Of a DNA stretch of 10,713 nt, positions 1-5,750 are shown in pieces. The stretch comes from an uncultured Collinsella sp. (GTDB lineage: Bacteria > Actinomycetota > Coriobacteriia > Coriobacteriales > Coriobacteriaceae). The DNA lies in the NCBI GenBank assembly GCA_900553165.1, contig USCN01000032.1, positions 1 to 10,713 on the forward strand, in the 5' to 3' direction. Each line of letters starts with the position of its first letter. Position 1 is the first letter of the stretch. The notes beneath the pieces were generated by a model that was given only the letters and a program-made list of their open reading frames with translations, had not been told where the DNA came from and ran no database searches. The translations under genes were made by a program, and so were the position numbers.

Positions 1-405
1 GATGCCTTTGAGGGCGCCGAGACCGCACTGTTCGACGAGATCTCCTCCACGCTGCGCTATGCCGCCTTCCGCCTGCTGTGCGTGTGGGGTGCCACGAGCG
101 TCGAGCGTTCGCGCGAGGCTTGGCCCATCCTGGACGAGGCCATCCAGTGCTACCACGGCGACCTTGAGTATCGCGACATGCTCGGTTGCCTGTACGAGTT
201 TTGCCAGGGCGAGATCGACGCCGAGGTTGCCGAGAAGCTTGCGCTGCGCCTTAAGTTCGATGCCGAGAACGGTAAGGGCAGCTATCTTAAGGCCCGTTCG
301 AGCGAGATTTGCGAAATGCTTGTTAAACGTTTTGGCCTGGATCTCTCCAAAAAGAAGAAGCGTGCTAGCGTAAAAAAATCTGACGACGCCGAAGACGAGG
401 AGTAA
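1..405 (+). CDS. Unrecognised helical protein, 3' end only (5' partial)
   Basis: An open frame enters from the left edge and ends at TAA 403-405, giving 134 visible residues. The start lies outside the window; internal ATGs such as the one at 82 are not needed as starts because the frame is open back to base 1. The visible part looks mostly alpha-helical, with alternating hydrophobic and charged positions and several Cys residues. It ends in a charged tail: a lysine run (KKKKR) followed by an acidic stretch (SDDAEDEE). That layout resembles helical-repeat or adaptor proteins, but I recognise no family and assign no function. The stop is only 6 nt before the isocitrate dehydrogenase ATG, and the dehydrogenase ribosome binding site lies inside the last codons. 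The two are therefore probably co-transcribed. Coding status is likely because codon use matches the neighbours. Confidence 0.8.
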   Translation, partial: DAFEGAETALFDEISSTLRYAAFRLLCVWGATSVERSREAWPILDEAIQCYHGDLEYRDMLGCLYEFCQGEIDAEVAEKLALRLKFDAENGKGSYLKARSSEICEMLVKRFGLDLSKKKKRASVKKSDDAEDEE

Positions 406-411
406 CAGATT

Positions 412-1497
412 ATGGCGCACGATGTAGTCCTGATTCCCGGTGACGGTATCGGTCCCGAGATTACGCAGGCCATGCGCCGCGTGGTCGAGGCCACCGGTGT
501 CCAGATCAACTGGAACGTCCAGGAGGCCGGTGCCGGCGTCATGGACGAGTTTGGCACGCCGCTGCCCCAGCACGTGCTCGATGCGGTCGCCGAGACCAAG
601 GTTGCCATCAAGGGCCCCATCACCACGCCGGTCGGCACGGGTTTCCGCAGCGTTAACGTGGCCCTGCGCAAGCACTTCGACCTGTACGCCTGCGTGCGCC
701 CCTGCCTGTCGCAGCCGGGCGACGGCTCGCGCTTCCGCGACGTCGACCTGGTCATCGTGCGTGAGAACACCGAGGACCTCTACGCCGGGATCGAGTTCGA
801 TGAGGGCGCTGCCGAGGTCGAGGAGCTCTCACAGCTTGTCGAGCGCTCGGGTCAGAAGACCTTCGCCGCCGATTCCGCCATCTCAATTAAGCCCATCTCC
901 ATCGCCAAGAGCCGCCGCATTGTGGAGTACGCCTTTGAGTACGCCCGCCGCTGCGGCCGTAAAAAGGTGACGGCCGTGCACAAGGCCAACATTATGAAGG
1001 CGACCGATGGCCTGTTCCTGCGCGTTGCGCGCGAGGTGGCCGCCAACTATCCCGATATTGAGTTCAACGACAAGATCGTCGACGCCACCTGCATGGGCCT
1101 GGTCCAGAACCCCAACGACTTCGATGTCCTGGTGCTGCCCAACCTGTACGGCGATATCGTCAGCGACCTGTGCGCCGGCCTGGTAGGTGGCCTGGGTATG
1201 GCCCCCGGCTCCAACATCGGTGCCGACTGCGCCATCTTCGAGGCAACGCATGGCTCCGCGCCCGATATCGCTGGCCAGGATATCGCCAACCCCACGGCCG
1301 AGATTCTGTCTGCGGCTATGATGCTCGATCATCTGGGCGAGAACGATGCGGCCAATCGTATCCGCGCCGCCGTGTCCGCCACGCTCGACGAGGGTAAGCA
1401 GGTTACCGGCGACGTGCGTCGTGCCCAGACCGGCTCCGTCGAGGGCGCCGTGGGCACGCAGGCCTTTGCCGATGCCGTTATCGCGCACCTGGCCTAA
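412..1497 (+). CDS. icd: Isocitrate dehydrogenase, NAD-type
   Basis: A 361-residue enzyme of the isocitrate/isopropylmalate dehydrogenase family. It oxidatively decarboxylates isocitrate to 2-oxoglutarate in the cytosol, supplying carbon for glutamate synthesis. Visible landmarks are GDGIGPE at residues 10-16, the substrate-binding loop SVNVALR at 80-86 (Ser80 matches the serine phosphorylated in E. coli IDH), Arg96, the catalytic Tyr124 in EDLYAGIE, Lys191 in HKANIMK, and metal-binding Asp248 and Asp252 in LYGDIVSD. After HGSAP come Asp285-Ile286, where NADP enzymes carry Lys-Tyr; this indicates NAD use. The length is that of short NAD-type bacterial enzymes rather than the ~416-residue E. 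coli type. A GAGGAG at 397-402 supports the ATG at 412. Isopropylmalate dehydrogenase is less likely because the [13 protein letters not shown] and [11 protein letters not shown] loops are IDH-like and no leu genes are adjacent. Homoisocitrate dehydrogenase cannot be fully excluded. Confidence 0.93.
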   Translation: MAHDVVLIPGDGIGPEITQAMRRVVEATGVQINWNVQEAGAGVMDEFGTPLPQHVLDAVAETKVAIKGPITTPVGTGFRSVNVALRKHFDLYACVRPCLSQPGDGSRFRDVDLVIVRENTEDLYAGIEFDEGAAEVEELSQLVERSGQKTFAADSAISIKPISIAKSRRIVEYAFEYARRCGRKKVTAVHKANIMKATDGLFLRVAREVAANYPDIEFNDKIVDATCMGLVQNPNDFDVLVLPNLYGDIVSDLCAGLVGGLGMAPGSNIGADCAIFEATHGSAPDIAGQDIANPTAEILSAAMMLDHLGENDAANRIRAAVSATLDEGKQVTGDVRRAQTGSVEGAVGTQAFADAVIAHLA

Positions 1498-1509
1498 GAC
1501 ATGCAGGCT

Positions 1510-1540
1510 GCAAACGCCTAAATAGTACTTAAGTGTTTGC
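1510..1540 (+). other. Imperfect hairpin after icd
   Basis: GCAAACGCCTAA (1510-1521) can pair with TTAAGTGTTTGC (1529-1540), with one C·A mismatch, one G·U pair and a 7-nt loop. It is followed by GTATAACC rather than a T-run, so it does not look like a terminator by itself. It sits immediately upstream of the stronger hairpin at 1557-1585 and may be an mRNA 3'-end stabiliser or part of a double hairpin. Confidence 0.35.
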
Positions 1541-1556
1541 GTATAACCTAAGAATC

Positions 1557-1590
1557 AATACGCCCGGCACTCTGTCGGGCGTATTCTATT
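1557..1590 (+). terminator. Hairpin terminator between icd and the acidic membrane protein
   Basis: AATACGCCCG (1557-1566) pairs perfectly with CGGGCGTATT (1576-1585) around a 9-nt loop, giving a 10-bp GC-rich stem. Only a short, interrupted T-rich stretch (CTATT) follows, so termination strength is uncertain. The next gene starts 38 nt downstream of the stem, which leaves little room for a separate promoter. The hairpin may therefore be leaky or attenuating. Confidence 0.65.
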
Positions 1591-1623
1591 GAAGACTATG
1601 TTTCCTAACAAGGAGTAACTGAT

Positions 1624-2718
1624 ATGGGTCTGATTCAAAAGAAGGACGAGAAGGACGAGATCGACGGCATCCAGATCATCGAGCGCGGCGAAGGCCCCGA
1701 CGGTGACGAGGACGAGAAGATCGATCTGGTCGCCGGTACGTCTGCCGAGCACATTGCCGCCGGCACGACGGCCGAGGAGGAGGACGCCCGACTGGAGGCT
1801 CAGATTGCCGCGGATGCCGCTGACGAGAATCTGATGCCCGAGGCCCAGGATGAGGACGACGATATTCTGGGTTCCGATGAAGACGACCATGCATCCAGGC
1901 ACAAGAAGACGATGATTGCCGCCTTTGTGGTTGCCGTCGTGATCGCCGCCGTGGTCGGCTTCTTTATTGGCAATGGCGGCTTTGGCGGCAAGGGTGTCGG
2001 CTCGTCGACCCTGACCGAGGACCAGCTCGATTCGACCGTGGCAAGCTATAGCTACAACGGCAAGAAGAGCGACATCACCGCGCGCGAGGCCATCGAGAGC
2101 CAGTACAGCCTCGACACCGTCAAGGATAGCGATGGCAACTACACCGCTCCTTCTGCCGACGTCATCCTGTCCTACGTGCGCAACAAGATCCTGCTCGACG
2201 CTGCCGAGGACGAGGGCATTACCGTCTCCTCTAAGGAGATGAAGCAGTACGCCGAGGAATCCATCGGCACTTCGGACTACAAGACCATGGCCACGCAGTA
2301 TGGCGTGTCCAAGGACCAGGCCAAGCAGATCGTCCGCCAGTCCGCGACGCTGCAGAAGCTCTACAAGAAGAAGGTGGGCGATAGCTCCGCAAGCATGCCG
2401 ACCGCCCCGACCGAGCCTGCTGACGGCAACGAGGAGACCGCGAGCAAGGACTACGCCGATTACATCATCAAACTTGCCGGCGACGAGTGGGATAGCGAAA
2501 AGGGCACCTGGAAGGACGCCGATAGCACCTACGCTAAGGCCTTCGCTGACGATGCCTTTACGGCTGATAGCGCTACCTACAAGCAGGCCATGACCGCCTA
2601 TTACACCGCCTACCAGCAGTACTCTTCGCAGGCTTCGAGCGCCAGCTCCAAGTGGACCGAGTATGCTAACGGCCTGTATGCCAAGGCCAACATCAGCATC
2701 TATGGTCTGTTTGCATAA
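1624..2718 (+). CDS. Membrane-anchored protein with acidic arm and SurA-N-like domain
   Basis: This 364-residue protein has three parts. Residues 1-90 form a strikingly acidic, low-complexity arm, with 32 Asp/Glu by my count. Residues 91-95 (SRHKK) are basic and precede a single membrane segment at about 97-116. By the positive-inside rule this places the acidic arm in the cytoplasm and the rest outside. After a Gly-rich linker (GGFGGKGVG), residues 180-251 resemble the helical N-terminal domain of SurA/PrsA-type foldases: a membrane-distal helix ILSYVRNKILLDAA, a 'gitVSskEm' turn, then YKTMATQYGVSKDQAKQIVRQ. The parvulin domain expected next in true SurA or PrsA is absent; instead a Pro/Thr linker (257-270) leads to a Tyr/Ser/Ala-rich helical C-terminus. 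An AGGAG at 1611-1615 supports the start. A chaperone-like surface role is inference; the substrate is unknown. Confidence 0.82.
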   Translation: MGLIQKKDEKDEIDGIQIIERGEGPDGDEDEKIDLVAGTSAEHIAAGTTAEEEDARLEAQIAADAADENLMPEAQDEDDDILGSDEDDHASRHKKTMIAAFVVAVVIAAVVGFFIGNGGFGGKGVGSSTLTEDQLDSTVASYSYNGKKSDITAREAIESQYSLDTVKDSDGNYTAPSADVILSYVRNKILLDAAEDEGITVSSKEMKQYAEESIGTSDYKTMATQYGVSKDQAKQIVRQSATLQKLYKKKVGDSSASMPTAPTEPADGNEETASKDYADYIIKLAGDEWDSEKGTWKDADSTYAKAFADDAFTADSATYKQAMTAYYTAYQQYSSQASSASSKWTEYANGLYAKANISIYGLFA

Positions 2719-2762
2719 AGATCTGTCTGAGCCGCCGAGCGCGTAACCGAAATATCTGAATA

Positions 2763-2800
2763 AGCCCGCTAGAACGGATGTTGTTCTAGCGGGCTATTTG
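2763..2800. terminator. Bidirectional terminator between convergent genes
   Basis: AGCCCGCTAGAAC (2763-2775) pairs perfectly with GTTCTAGCGGGCT (2783-2795), a 13-bp stem with a 7-nt loop, followed by ATTTG on the plus strand. It lies between the plus-strand acidic membrane protein and the minus-strand HTH gene, so it can end transcripts from both directions. Confidence 0.82.
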
Positions 2801-2831
2801 CGTTTAGGCGCTGGTGGCTAAATTATGCCTA

Positions 2832-3068
2832 TCAATCTTTACGTCCAAAAAGGTTATCGGCTTCATCGTCAGGCATATATTCCAGTACATCGCCCGGTTG
2901 GCAGTCGAGTGCCCGACATATCGCGTCAAGAGTTGAAAAACGTATGGCAGAAACCTTGCCCGTCTTAATGCGTGACATATTGACCTGGGAGATGCCCACG
3001 CGTTCCGCAAGCTCTTTGGATGAGATCTTGCGTTCGGCGAGCATGCGGTCAAGCCGCAGAATAATCAT
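2832..3068 (-). CDS. Small Cro/C1-type HTH regulator (YozG-like)
   Basis: A 78-residue DNA-binding protein of the XRE/Cro-C1 superfamily. The helix-turn-helix spans about residues 17-37 (SSKELAERV, then GISQVNMSRIK), followed by the packing helix FSTLDAICRALDCQPGDVLEY typical of the short YozG/HTH_26 group. The C-terminus is acidic and there is no extra domain, which is normal for this group. The ATG lies 9 nt beyond the stop of the upstream DUF2975-type gene, with a G-rich SD (AGGGGG) in the gap, so the two are translated from one transcript. Small regulators of this group are very often paired with a DUF2975 membrane protein, as here. It probably regulates its own operon through the palindrome at 3740-3755; that link is inference. 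Confidence 0.9.
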   Translation of the reverse strand: MIILRLDRMLAERKISSKELAERVGISQVNMSRIKTGKVSAIRFSTLDAICRALDCQPGDVLEYMPDDEADNLFGRKD

Positions 3069-3077
3069 GGATTCCCC

Positions 3078-3716
3078 CTAGAGCAACTCGTCATCTTGTT
3101 TTTGCAGGATATACCCGTAGCGGAAGATACTGGCAATCAGGCAAATAATCAGGCCTGCAAAGAGCATGGAGGGCTCGAATAACTGGCCGACGAACGCATC
3201 CGTAAAGCTGCCGCCAAATCCTGAGAGTATTATTCCCGTGATTACGGCACCAAGAAGCCTCACGGCAACGCCGCCGATAAGGAATAAATGTCCTACTCGA
3301 CGAAGCGTCTGGTTGCATTCAAGGTCAAAGGGTCTGCCTTCCTTTTCAATGTTGAAGAAAAGCCTGCGCACGCTTATCGCGATGGTAAGCGCGAGACATG
3401 TCATCAAGAGGCTTCCTATGGCAGTGTGACCATCGTGTGCGACGAGCATAAGTGGGGCCTGCGCATCGGTACCGACAATAGCCAGGCACGGCCCTTCGCC
3501 GGCTTGAAGTTCTACGGATTGGAGGCACGACCCTTGGGAGAGGCCGGGCAATATAAGTAGAAGGTCAATCGCAATGACTGCGAGGAGTCCCAGAGCGAGC
3601 GCGGTGGTAATGCAGATTGTGGCCCATTTGCAGATGCGAGCGAGCTTCCTCAGTTTGGCTATCGTCTGTTCGCGGCTGATGGTTTCATTCGATATAGATG
3701 CGTTTCGGTGGACCAT
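3078..3716 (-). CDS. DUF2975-type membrane protein
   Basis: A 212-residue integral membrane protein with four likely helices at about residues 31-57, 98-116, 141-165 and 183-199. The short motif FFNIEKEGRPF (120-130) before the third helix and the ending FRYGYILQKQDDELL match the pattern I know for DUF2975 proteins. Two extracytoplasmic Cys (64 and 77) in the first loop could form a disulfide. I chose the ATG at 3716 because GGAGGGG lies directly upstream, although the frame stays open to an ATG at 3824; the extra 36 residues would cover the probable promoter and palindrome. It is the first gene of a minus-strand pair with the HTH gene. No biochemical function is established for DUF2975; a membrane sensor or anti-regulator role for the paired HTH protein is a common suggestion but unproved. 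Confidence 0.87.
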   Translation of the reverse strand: MVHRNASISNETISREQTIAKLRKLARICKWATICITTALALGLLAVIAIDLLLILPGLSQGSCLQSVELQAGEGPCLAIVGTDAQAPLMLVAHDGHTAIGSLLMTCLALTIAISVRRLFFNIEKEGRPFDLECNQTLRRVGHLFLIGGVAVRLLGAVITGIILSGFGGSFTDAFVGQLFEPSMLFAGLIICLIASIFRYGYILQKQDDELL

Positions 3717-3739
3717 AACCCCTCCAATCGGCGATTTGG

Positions 3740-3755
3740 ATGATACATGTATCAT
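3740..3755. promoter_or_regulatory. 16-bp perfect palindrome, candidate operator of the HTH/DUF2975 unit
   Basis: ATGATACATGTATCAT is a perfect 16-bp palindrome, 24 nt upstream of the chosen DUF2975 start. On the minus strand a -10-like TATGAT (3756-3751) overlaps its upstream end, so a protein bound there would block RNA polymerase. A homodimeric Cro/C1-type regulator, encoded second in this unit, is the natural candidate binder. Confidence 0.6.
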
Positions 3756-3790
3756 ATCAGAATTAACGATAAACGATAAATAATTACGTA
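3751..3790 (-). promoter_or_regulatory. Putative promoter of the DUF2975-HTH unit
   Basis: On the minus strand TATGAT at 3756-3751 fits a sigma-A -10 at five of six positions. The -35 is weak: about 17-18 nt upstream only TTATCG or TTTATC is found. The region is very AT-rich and contains a tandem 7-bp repeat, AACGATA twice (3765-3778 on the plus strand), lying where the -35 and spacer would be. This repeat could be a second regulator site. Confidence 0.4.
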
Positions 3791-3943
3791 TATTGAGTAA
3801 GTAATGATTGAAAACGATTAGCATGAACTATTAGCTCGTTTTGGGTGTCGGAGTTTGGCGCGGGGGATGAGGACAAATGTCAAAACTTCCCTTGATCGCG
3901 CAAGCACTCCATTGTGTTTCCCCGATTCATATGGGAAAACAAC

Positions 3944-3957
3944 TGCAAACGATTGCA
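3944..3957. promoter_or_regulatory. LacI/CcpA-family-like operator
   Basis: TGCAAACGATTGCA is a near-perfect 14-bp dyad with a central CG, the layout typical of LacI/GalR/CcpA-family operators. It departs from the B. subtilis cre consensus only at the symmetric third and twelfth positions. It lies over 450 bp from the PTS start, so any effect there would need a distant promoter or looping. The binder is unknown. Confidence 0.35.
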
Positions 3958-3963
3958 AGTAAC

Positions 3964-3993
3964 CGGTGAACGGTCGAAAACTACCGTTCACCG
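3964..3993. repeat. 11-bp perfect inverted repeat / hairpin
   Basis: CGGTGAACGGT (3964-3974) pairs with ACCGTTCACCG (3983-3993) around the 8-nt loop CGAAAACT. Neither side has the T-run of an intrinsic terminator. It may be an operator or the stem of a small RNA. Confidence 0.6.
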
Positions 3994-4003
3994 ATAATCT
4001 CAA

Positions 4004-4020
4004 AACTGGTTCTAACTGGT
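4004..4020. repeat. Tandem AACTGGT half-sites, 10 bp apart
   Basis: AACTGGT occurs at 4004-4010 and 4014-4020, on the same face of the helix. An AACTGGTT like the first copy also begins the operator region before agaS (8578-8585). These could be auxiliary half-sites for the GntR regulator. Confidence 0.35.
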
Positions 4021-4261
4021 ATTAAGTCAAAAAGACCAATTCACATATCTTCACAATGACCTGCAATTTTTCTTCACGCTATTTTTAGCCGCCCTGCGTT
4101 GTTTAGACACAGGAAAAGATCCGATCTTTTGCCAAAACATTTCGAAACGGTTTCAAAACCGCAGGTAGAATTGTTAACGACCGCTAAACGGTCGATTTAT
4201 CACCGTGAGCGGTGCAAAAACGTTTTACCGTATGAATCAACGAAAGCGACCTCTTCTGGGG

Positions 4262-4270
4262 TGATATAGT
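4262..4270 (+). promoter_or_regulatory. Extended -10 promoter of the PTS operon
   Basis: TGATATAGT at 4262-4270 has the TGN extension plus TATAGT, one mismatch from TATAAT. No good -35 is visible at 16-18 nt, as is common for extended -10 promoters. Transcription would start near 4277, leaving a leader of about 140 nt before the IIA gene. The TGGT-N4-ACCA element lies just downstream of the predicted start, a position suited to repression. Confidence 0.5.
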
Positions 4271-4287
4271 GACAACAACACGTCACG

Positions 4288-4300
4288 TGGTTACTACCAG
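4288..4300. promoter_or_regulatory. Candidate GntR (DasR/NagR-type) operator, PTS copy
   Basis: TGGTTACTACCAG is identical over 13 bp to the element before agaS (8581-8593). Its core TGGT-N4-ACCA has the same arrangement as sites bound by DasR/NagR-type GntR regulators. An overlapping wider dyad is present: ACCAGT at 4296-4301 and ACTGGT at 4311-4316. The GntR gene of this locus is the likely source of the binder. Confidence 0.65.
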
Positions 4301-4363
4301 TTTAGAAACCACTGGTCTTCAAAGAACGCTTTCTAAGAAGCTTTAAGGGCGAGCGCCCGCTGG

Positions 4364-4406
4364 CTTCCGAAAATCATCGGACTCAGATCGTACACACCTT
4401 CGGAAG
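4364..4406 (+). promoter_or_regulatory. Leader stem that would mask the IIA ribosome binding site
   Basis: CTTCCGAA (4364-4371) is the exact complement of TTCGGAAG (4399-4406). The 3' arm contains the start of the SD (GGAAGGG, 4402-4408) for the IIA gene at 4417. Folding of this 8-bp stem, with a 27-nt loop, would hide the SD. A smaller GGGC/GCCC stem lies just upstream (4347-4358). Whether a ligand, protein or coupling controls it cannot be seen. Confidence 0.45.
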
Positions 4407-4416
4407 GGAAATTTGA

Positions 4417-4860
4417 ATGGTTGGCTTTATTCTTACCGGTCATGGACAGTTCGCACCCGGCCTTGCAAGCGCTATCGCTATGGTTGCCGGCGACCAGCCT
4501 GCTTTTACCGTCGTTCCTTTTGAGGGCGACCAGGCCGCATCCTACGGTGAGGATCTCCGCGCCGCTATTACCGCCATGCGCGAGGAGTGCGATGGCGTGC
4601 TCGTCTTTACCGACCTGCTTGGCGGCACCCCGTTCAACCAGTCGATGATGATTGCCCAGGATGTCGACAATGTCGAAGTTCTGACCGGCACTAACCTTCC
4701 CATGGTTATTGAGCTTCTGTTCCTCCGCGGCAACGCTACGCTCGCCGAGCTTGGCGAGCAGGCCGTGACCGTTGGCCAGACGGGCATCACCGCCCAGACG
4801 GTCGCATCCGTTGCCGGCTCCGAAGAAGAGGATATCTTCGGCGACGAGGACGGCATCTAA
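4417..4860 (+). CDS. PTS mannose-family IIA component (GalNAc-type)
   Basis: A 147-residue cytoplasmic phosphocarrier of the mannose/fructose/sorbose/GalNAc PTS family. It takes phosphate from HPr and passes it to IIB. His9 in the N-terminal TGHGQFA motif is the phosphorylated residue, and Asp66 in FTDLLGGTPFN is the conserved acidic residue of the active site. The core is a stand-alone IIA domain of normal length (~130) rather than a IIAB fusion. It carries an extra acidic tail (SEEEDIFGDEDGI). It is the first gene of the operon, preceded by a 140-nt leader and the SD GGAAGGG. Substrate assignment to N-acetylgalactosamine rests on the agaS and nagA neighbours, not on the domain itself; AgaF would be the E. 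coli counterpart. Confidence 0.92.
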   Translation: MVGFILTGHGQFAPGLASAIAMVAGDQPAFTVVPFEGDQAASYGEDLRAAITAMREECDGVLVFTDLLGGTPFNQSMMIAQDVDNVEVLTGTNLPMVIELLFLRGNATLAELGEQAVTVGQTGITAQTVASVAGSEEEDIFGDEDGI

Positions 4861-5141
4861 TGGCCGATTTCGGAGCCAACGTCCTGAGCTCCTCGGTCGC
4901 CCTTTTAGGCCTGCTTGCCATCATGGGCTTGATTTACACCATCTGGTCGCAAATCAACATGAAGAAGAAGCAAAAGTACTTCAAGGAGCTGCACACCGAG
5001 CTCAAGCCGGGTCAGGAGGTTCTTTTCGCCGGCGGTATCTACGGAACCGTCAAAGGCATCGAAGGCGAGAAGGTCCAGATCAAAGTCCGATCCGGAGCCG
5101 TCGTAGATGTTTCGCGTTACGCGATTCAGGAAATCAAGTAA
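4860..5141 (+). CDS. yajC: YajC-like protein within the PTS operon
   Basis: A 93-residue protein of YajC type: a short outside N-terminus, one membrane helix at about residues 10-29, a basic cytoplasmic patch (KKKQKYFKELHTEL), then a small beta domain with the family pattern GQEVLFAGGIYGTVKGIEGEKVQI and the terminal VSRYAIQEI. YajC is an accessory subunit of the SecDF-YajC translocase complex, but secD and secF are not here. Its ATG overlaps the IIA stop (TAATG at 4858-4862), so it is translationally coupled, and the IIB gene follows 36 nt later. YajC-like genes are known next to mannose-family PTS genes in some Firmicutes, for example the pneumococcal hyaluronan-disaccharide PTS locus. A role in assembling or stabilising IIC/IID is therefore plausible but inferred. 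Confidence 0.88.
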   Translation: MADFGANVLSSSVALLGLLAIMGLIYTIWSQINMKKKQKYFKELHTELKPGQEVLFAGGIYGTVKGIEGEKVQIKVRSGAVVDVSRYAIQEIK

Positions 5142-5177
5142 CTGTCGTCAGCAAATAACGAAAGGAAGCTGATCAAC

Positions 5178-5660
5178 ATGGCAGAACCCAACATTCTTCT
5201 TACCCGCATCGATAACCGACTGGTTCATGGTCAGGTTGCCACCCAGTGGAACTCCACTCTGGGCTCCAACCTCATCCTCGTCGCCAACGACGACGTGGCG
5301 ACCAACACCATGCGCCAGAACCTCATGAAGATGGCCGCTCCCGCCGGCGTCGCTACGCGTTTCTTCTCTCTGCAGAAGACCATCGACGTCATTGGCAAGG
5401 CGAGCCCGCGCCAGAAGATCTTCATCGTGGCCGAAACACCGGAAGACGTGCTTACGCTCGTCAAGGGCGGTGTGCCTATAAAGAAGGTAAACATCGGCAA
5501 CATGCACATGTCGGAAGGAAAGCGCCAAGTCGCCACCTCCGTCGCAGTTAACGACGAGGATGTCGCTGCGTTTAAAGAGCTGCAGGAATTGGGGGTGGAG
5601 TTGGAGATCAGGCGCGTTCCGAGCACGCCTGTTGAGGACACGAGCAAGCTCTTCTCGTAA
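5178..5660 (+). CDS. PTS mannose-family IIB component (GalNAc-type)
   Basis: A 160-residue cytoplasmic IIB protein that receives phosphate from IIA and transfers it to the sugar as it passes through IIC/IID. The N-terminal motif RIDNRLVHGQV places the phosphorylated histidine at residue 17. The length equals that of free-standing IIB proteins (~160). The rest shows the family pattern: LILVANDDVATN (33-44), KIFIVAETPEDVLTLVKGG (79-97) and VNIGNMHMSEGK (103-114). The SD AAGGAAG at 5162-5168 supports the start. The RIDNRLVHGQV form is frequent in GalNAc/galactosamine IIB proteins (AgaV/AgaB), which fits agaS and nagA downstream, but mannose or other amino sugars remain possible. Confidence 0.92.
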   Translation: MAEPNILLTRIDNRLVHGQVATQWNSTLGSNLILVANDDVATNTMRQNLMKMAAPAGVATRFFSLQKTIDVIGKASPRQKIFIVAETPEDVLTLVKGGVPIKKVNIGNMHMSEGKRQVATSVAVNDEDVAAFKELQELGVELEIRRVPSTPVEDTSKLFS

Positions 5661-5677
5661 TCCTCGTGATCCACGTT

Positions 5678-5697
5678 GTCAGGAGTGAAACCCTGAC
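5678..5697 (+). other. Small intercistronic hairpin between IIB and IIC
   Basis: GTCAGG (5678-5683) pairs with CCTGAC (5692-5697) in the 90-nt gap between IIB and IIC. There is no T-run, so it is not a terminator. It may stabilise the upstream mRNA or tune expression of the membrane subunits. Confidence 0.4.
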
Positions 5698-5750
5698 GTT
5701 CTGTACGTGATATCCAAAGTGCGTACATTCATTTTGAAAGGAGGAGCAAG

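Larger units (their letters stand above)
3825..4260. other. Long non-coding stretch rich in short dyads
   Basis: No convincing gene lies here on either strand. The one 61-codon minus-strand frame lacks an SD and has no recognisable sequence. The stretch is visibly AT-richer than the flanking genes and contains several inverted repeats: the 11-bp hairpin at 3964-3993, GAAACGGTTTC (4144-4154), GACCG/CGGTC (4179-4193), CACCG/CGGTG (4201-4214) and AAAACGTTTT (4217-4226). It also holds tandem AACTGGT copies (4004-4020). It is most simply read as an extended control region for the divergent units on either side, or as the site of an unannotated small RNA. Confidence 0.6.

Noticed and set aside
883..1488. 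Minus-strand open frame opposite icd (201 codons)
   Set aside because: Antisense shadow of a conserved dehydrogenase; no SD or recognisable domain.
412..1497. Isopropylmalate dehydrogenase for the 361-residue enzyme
   Set aside because: The substrate loop [13 protein letters not shown] and [11 protein letters not shown] are IDH-like, and no leucine genes are adjacent.
3765..3778. AACGATA tandem copies as a CRISPR or satellite-like repeat
   Set aside because: Only two abutting 7-bp copies with no spacers; better viewed as a possible regulator site.
3717..3824. Longer start of the DUF2975 protein at 3824
   Set aside because: The extra 36 residues would cover the palindrome and the -10; the ATG at 3716 has a GGAGGGG SD directly upstream.
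3964..3993. 11-bp hairpin as an intrinsic terminator
   Set aside because: No T-run follows on either strand and no gene ends nearby on either side.
3818..4003. 61-codon minus-strand open frame in the long intergenic region
   Set aside because: No SD or family pattern; it ends inside the promoter side of the DUF2975 unit and overlaps the 3964-3993 hairpin.
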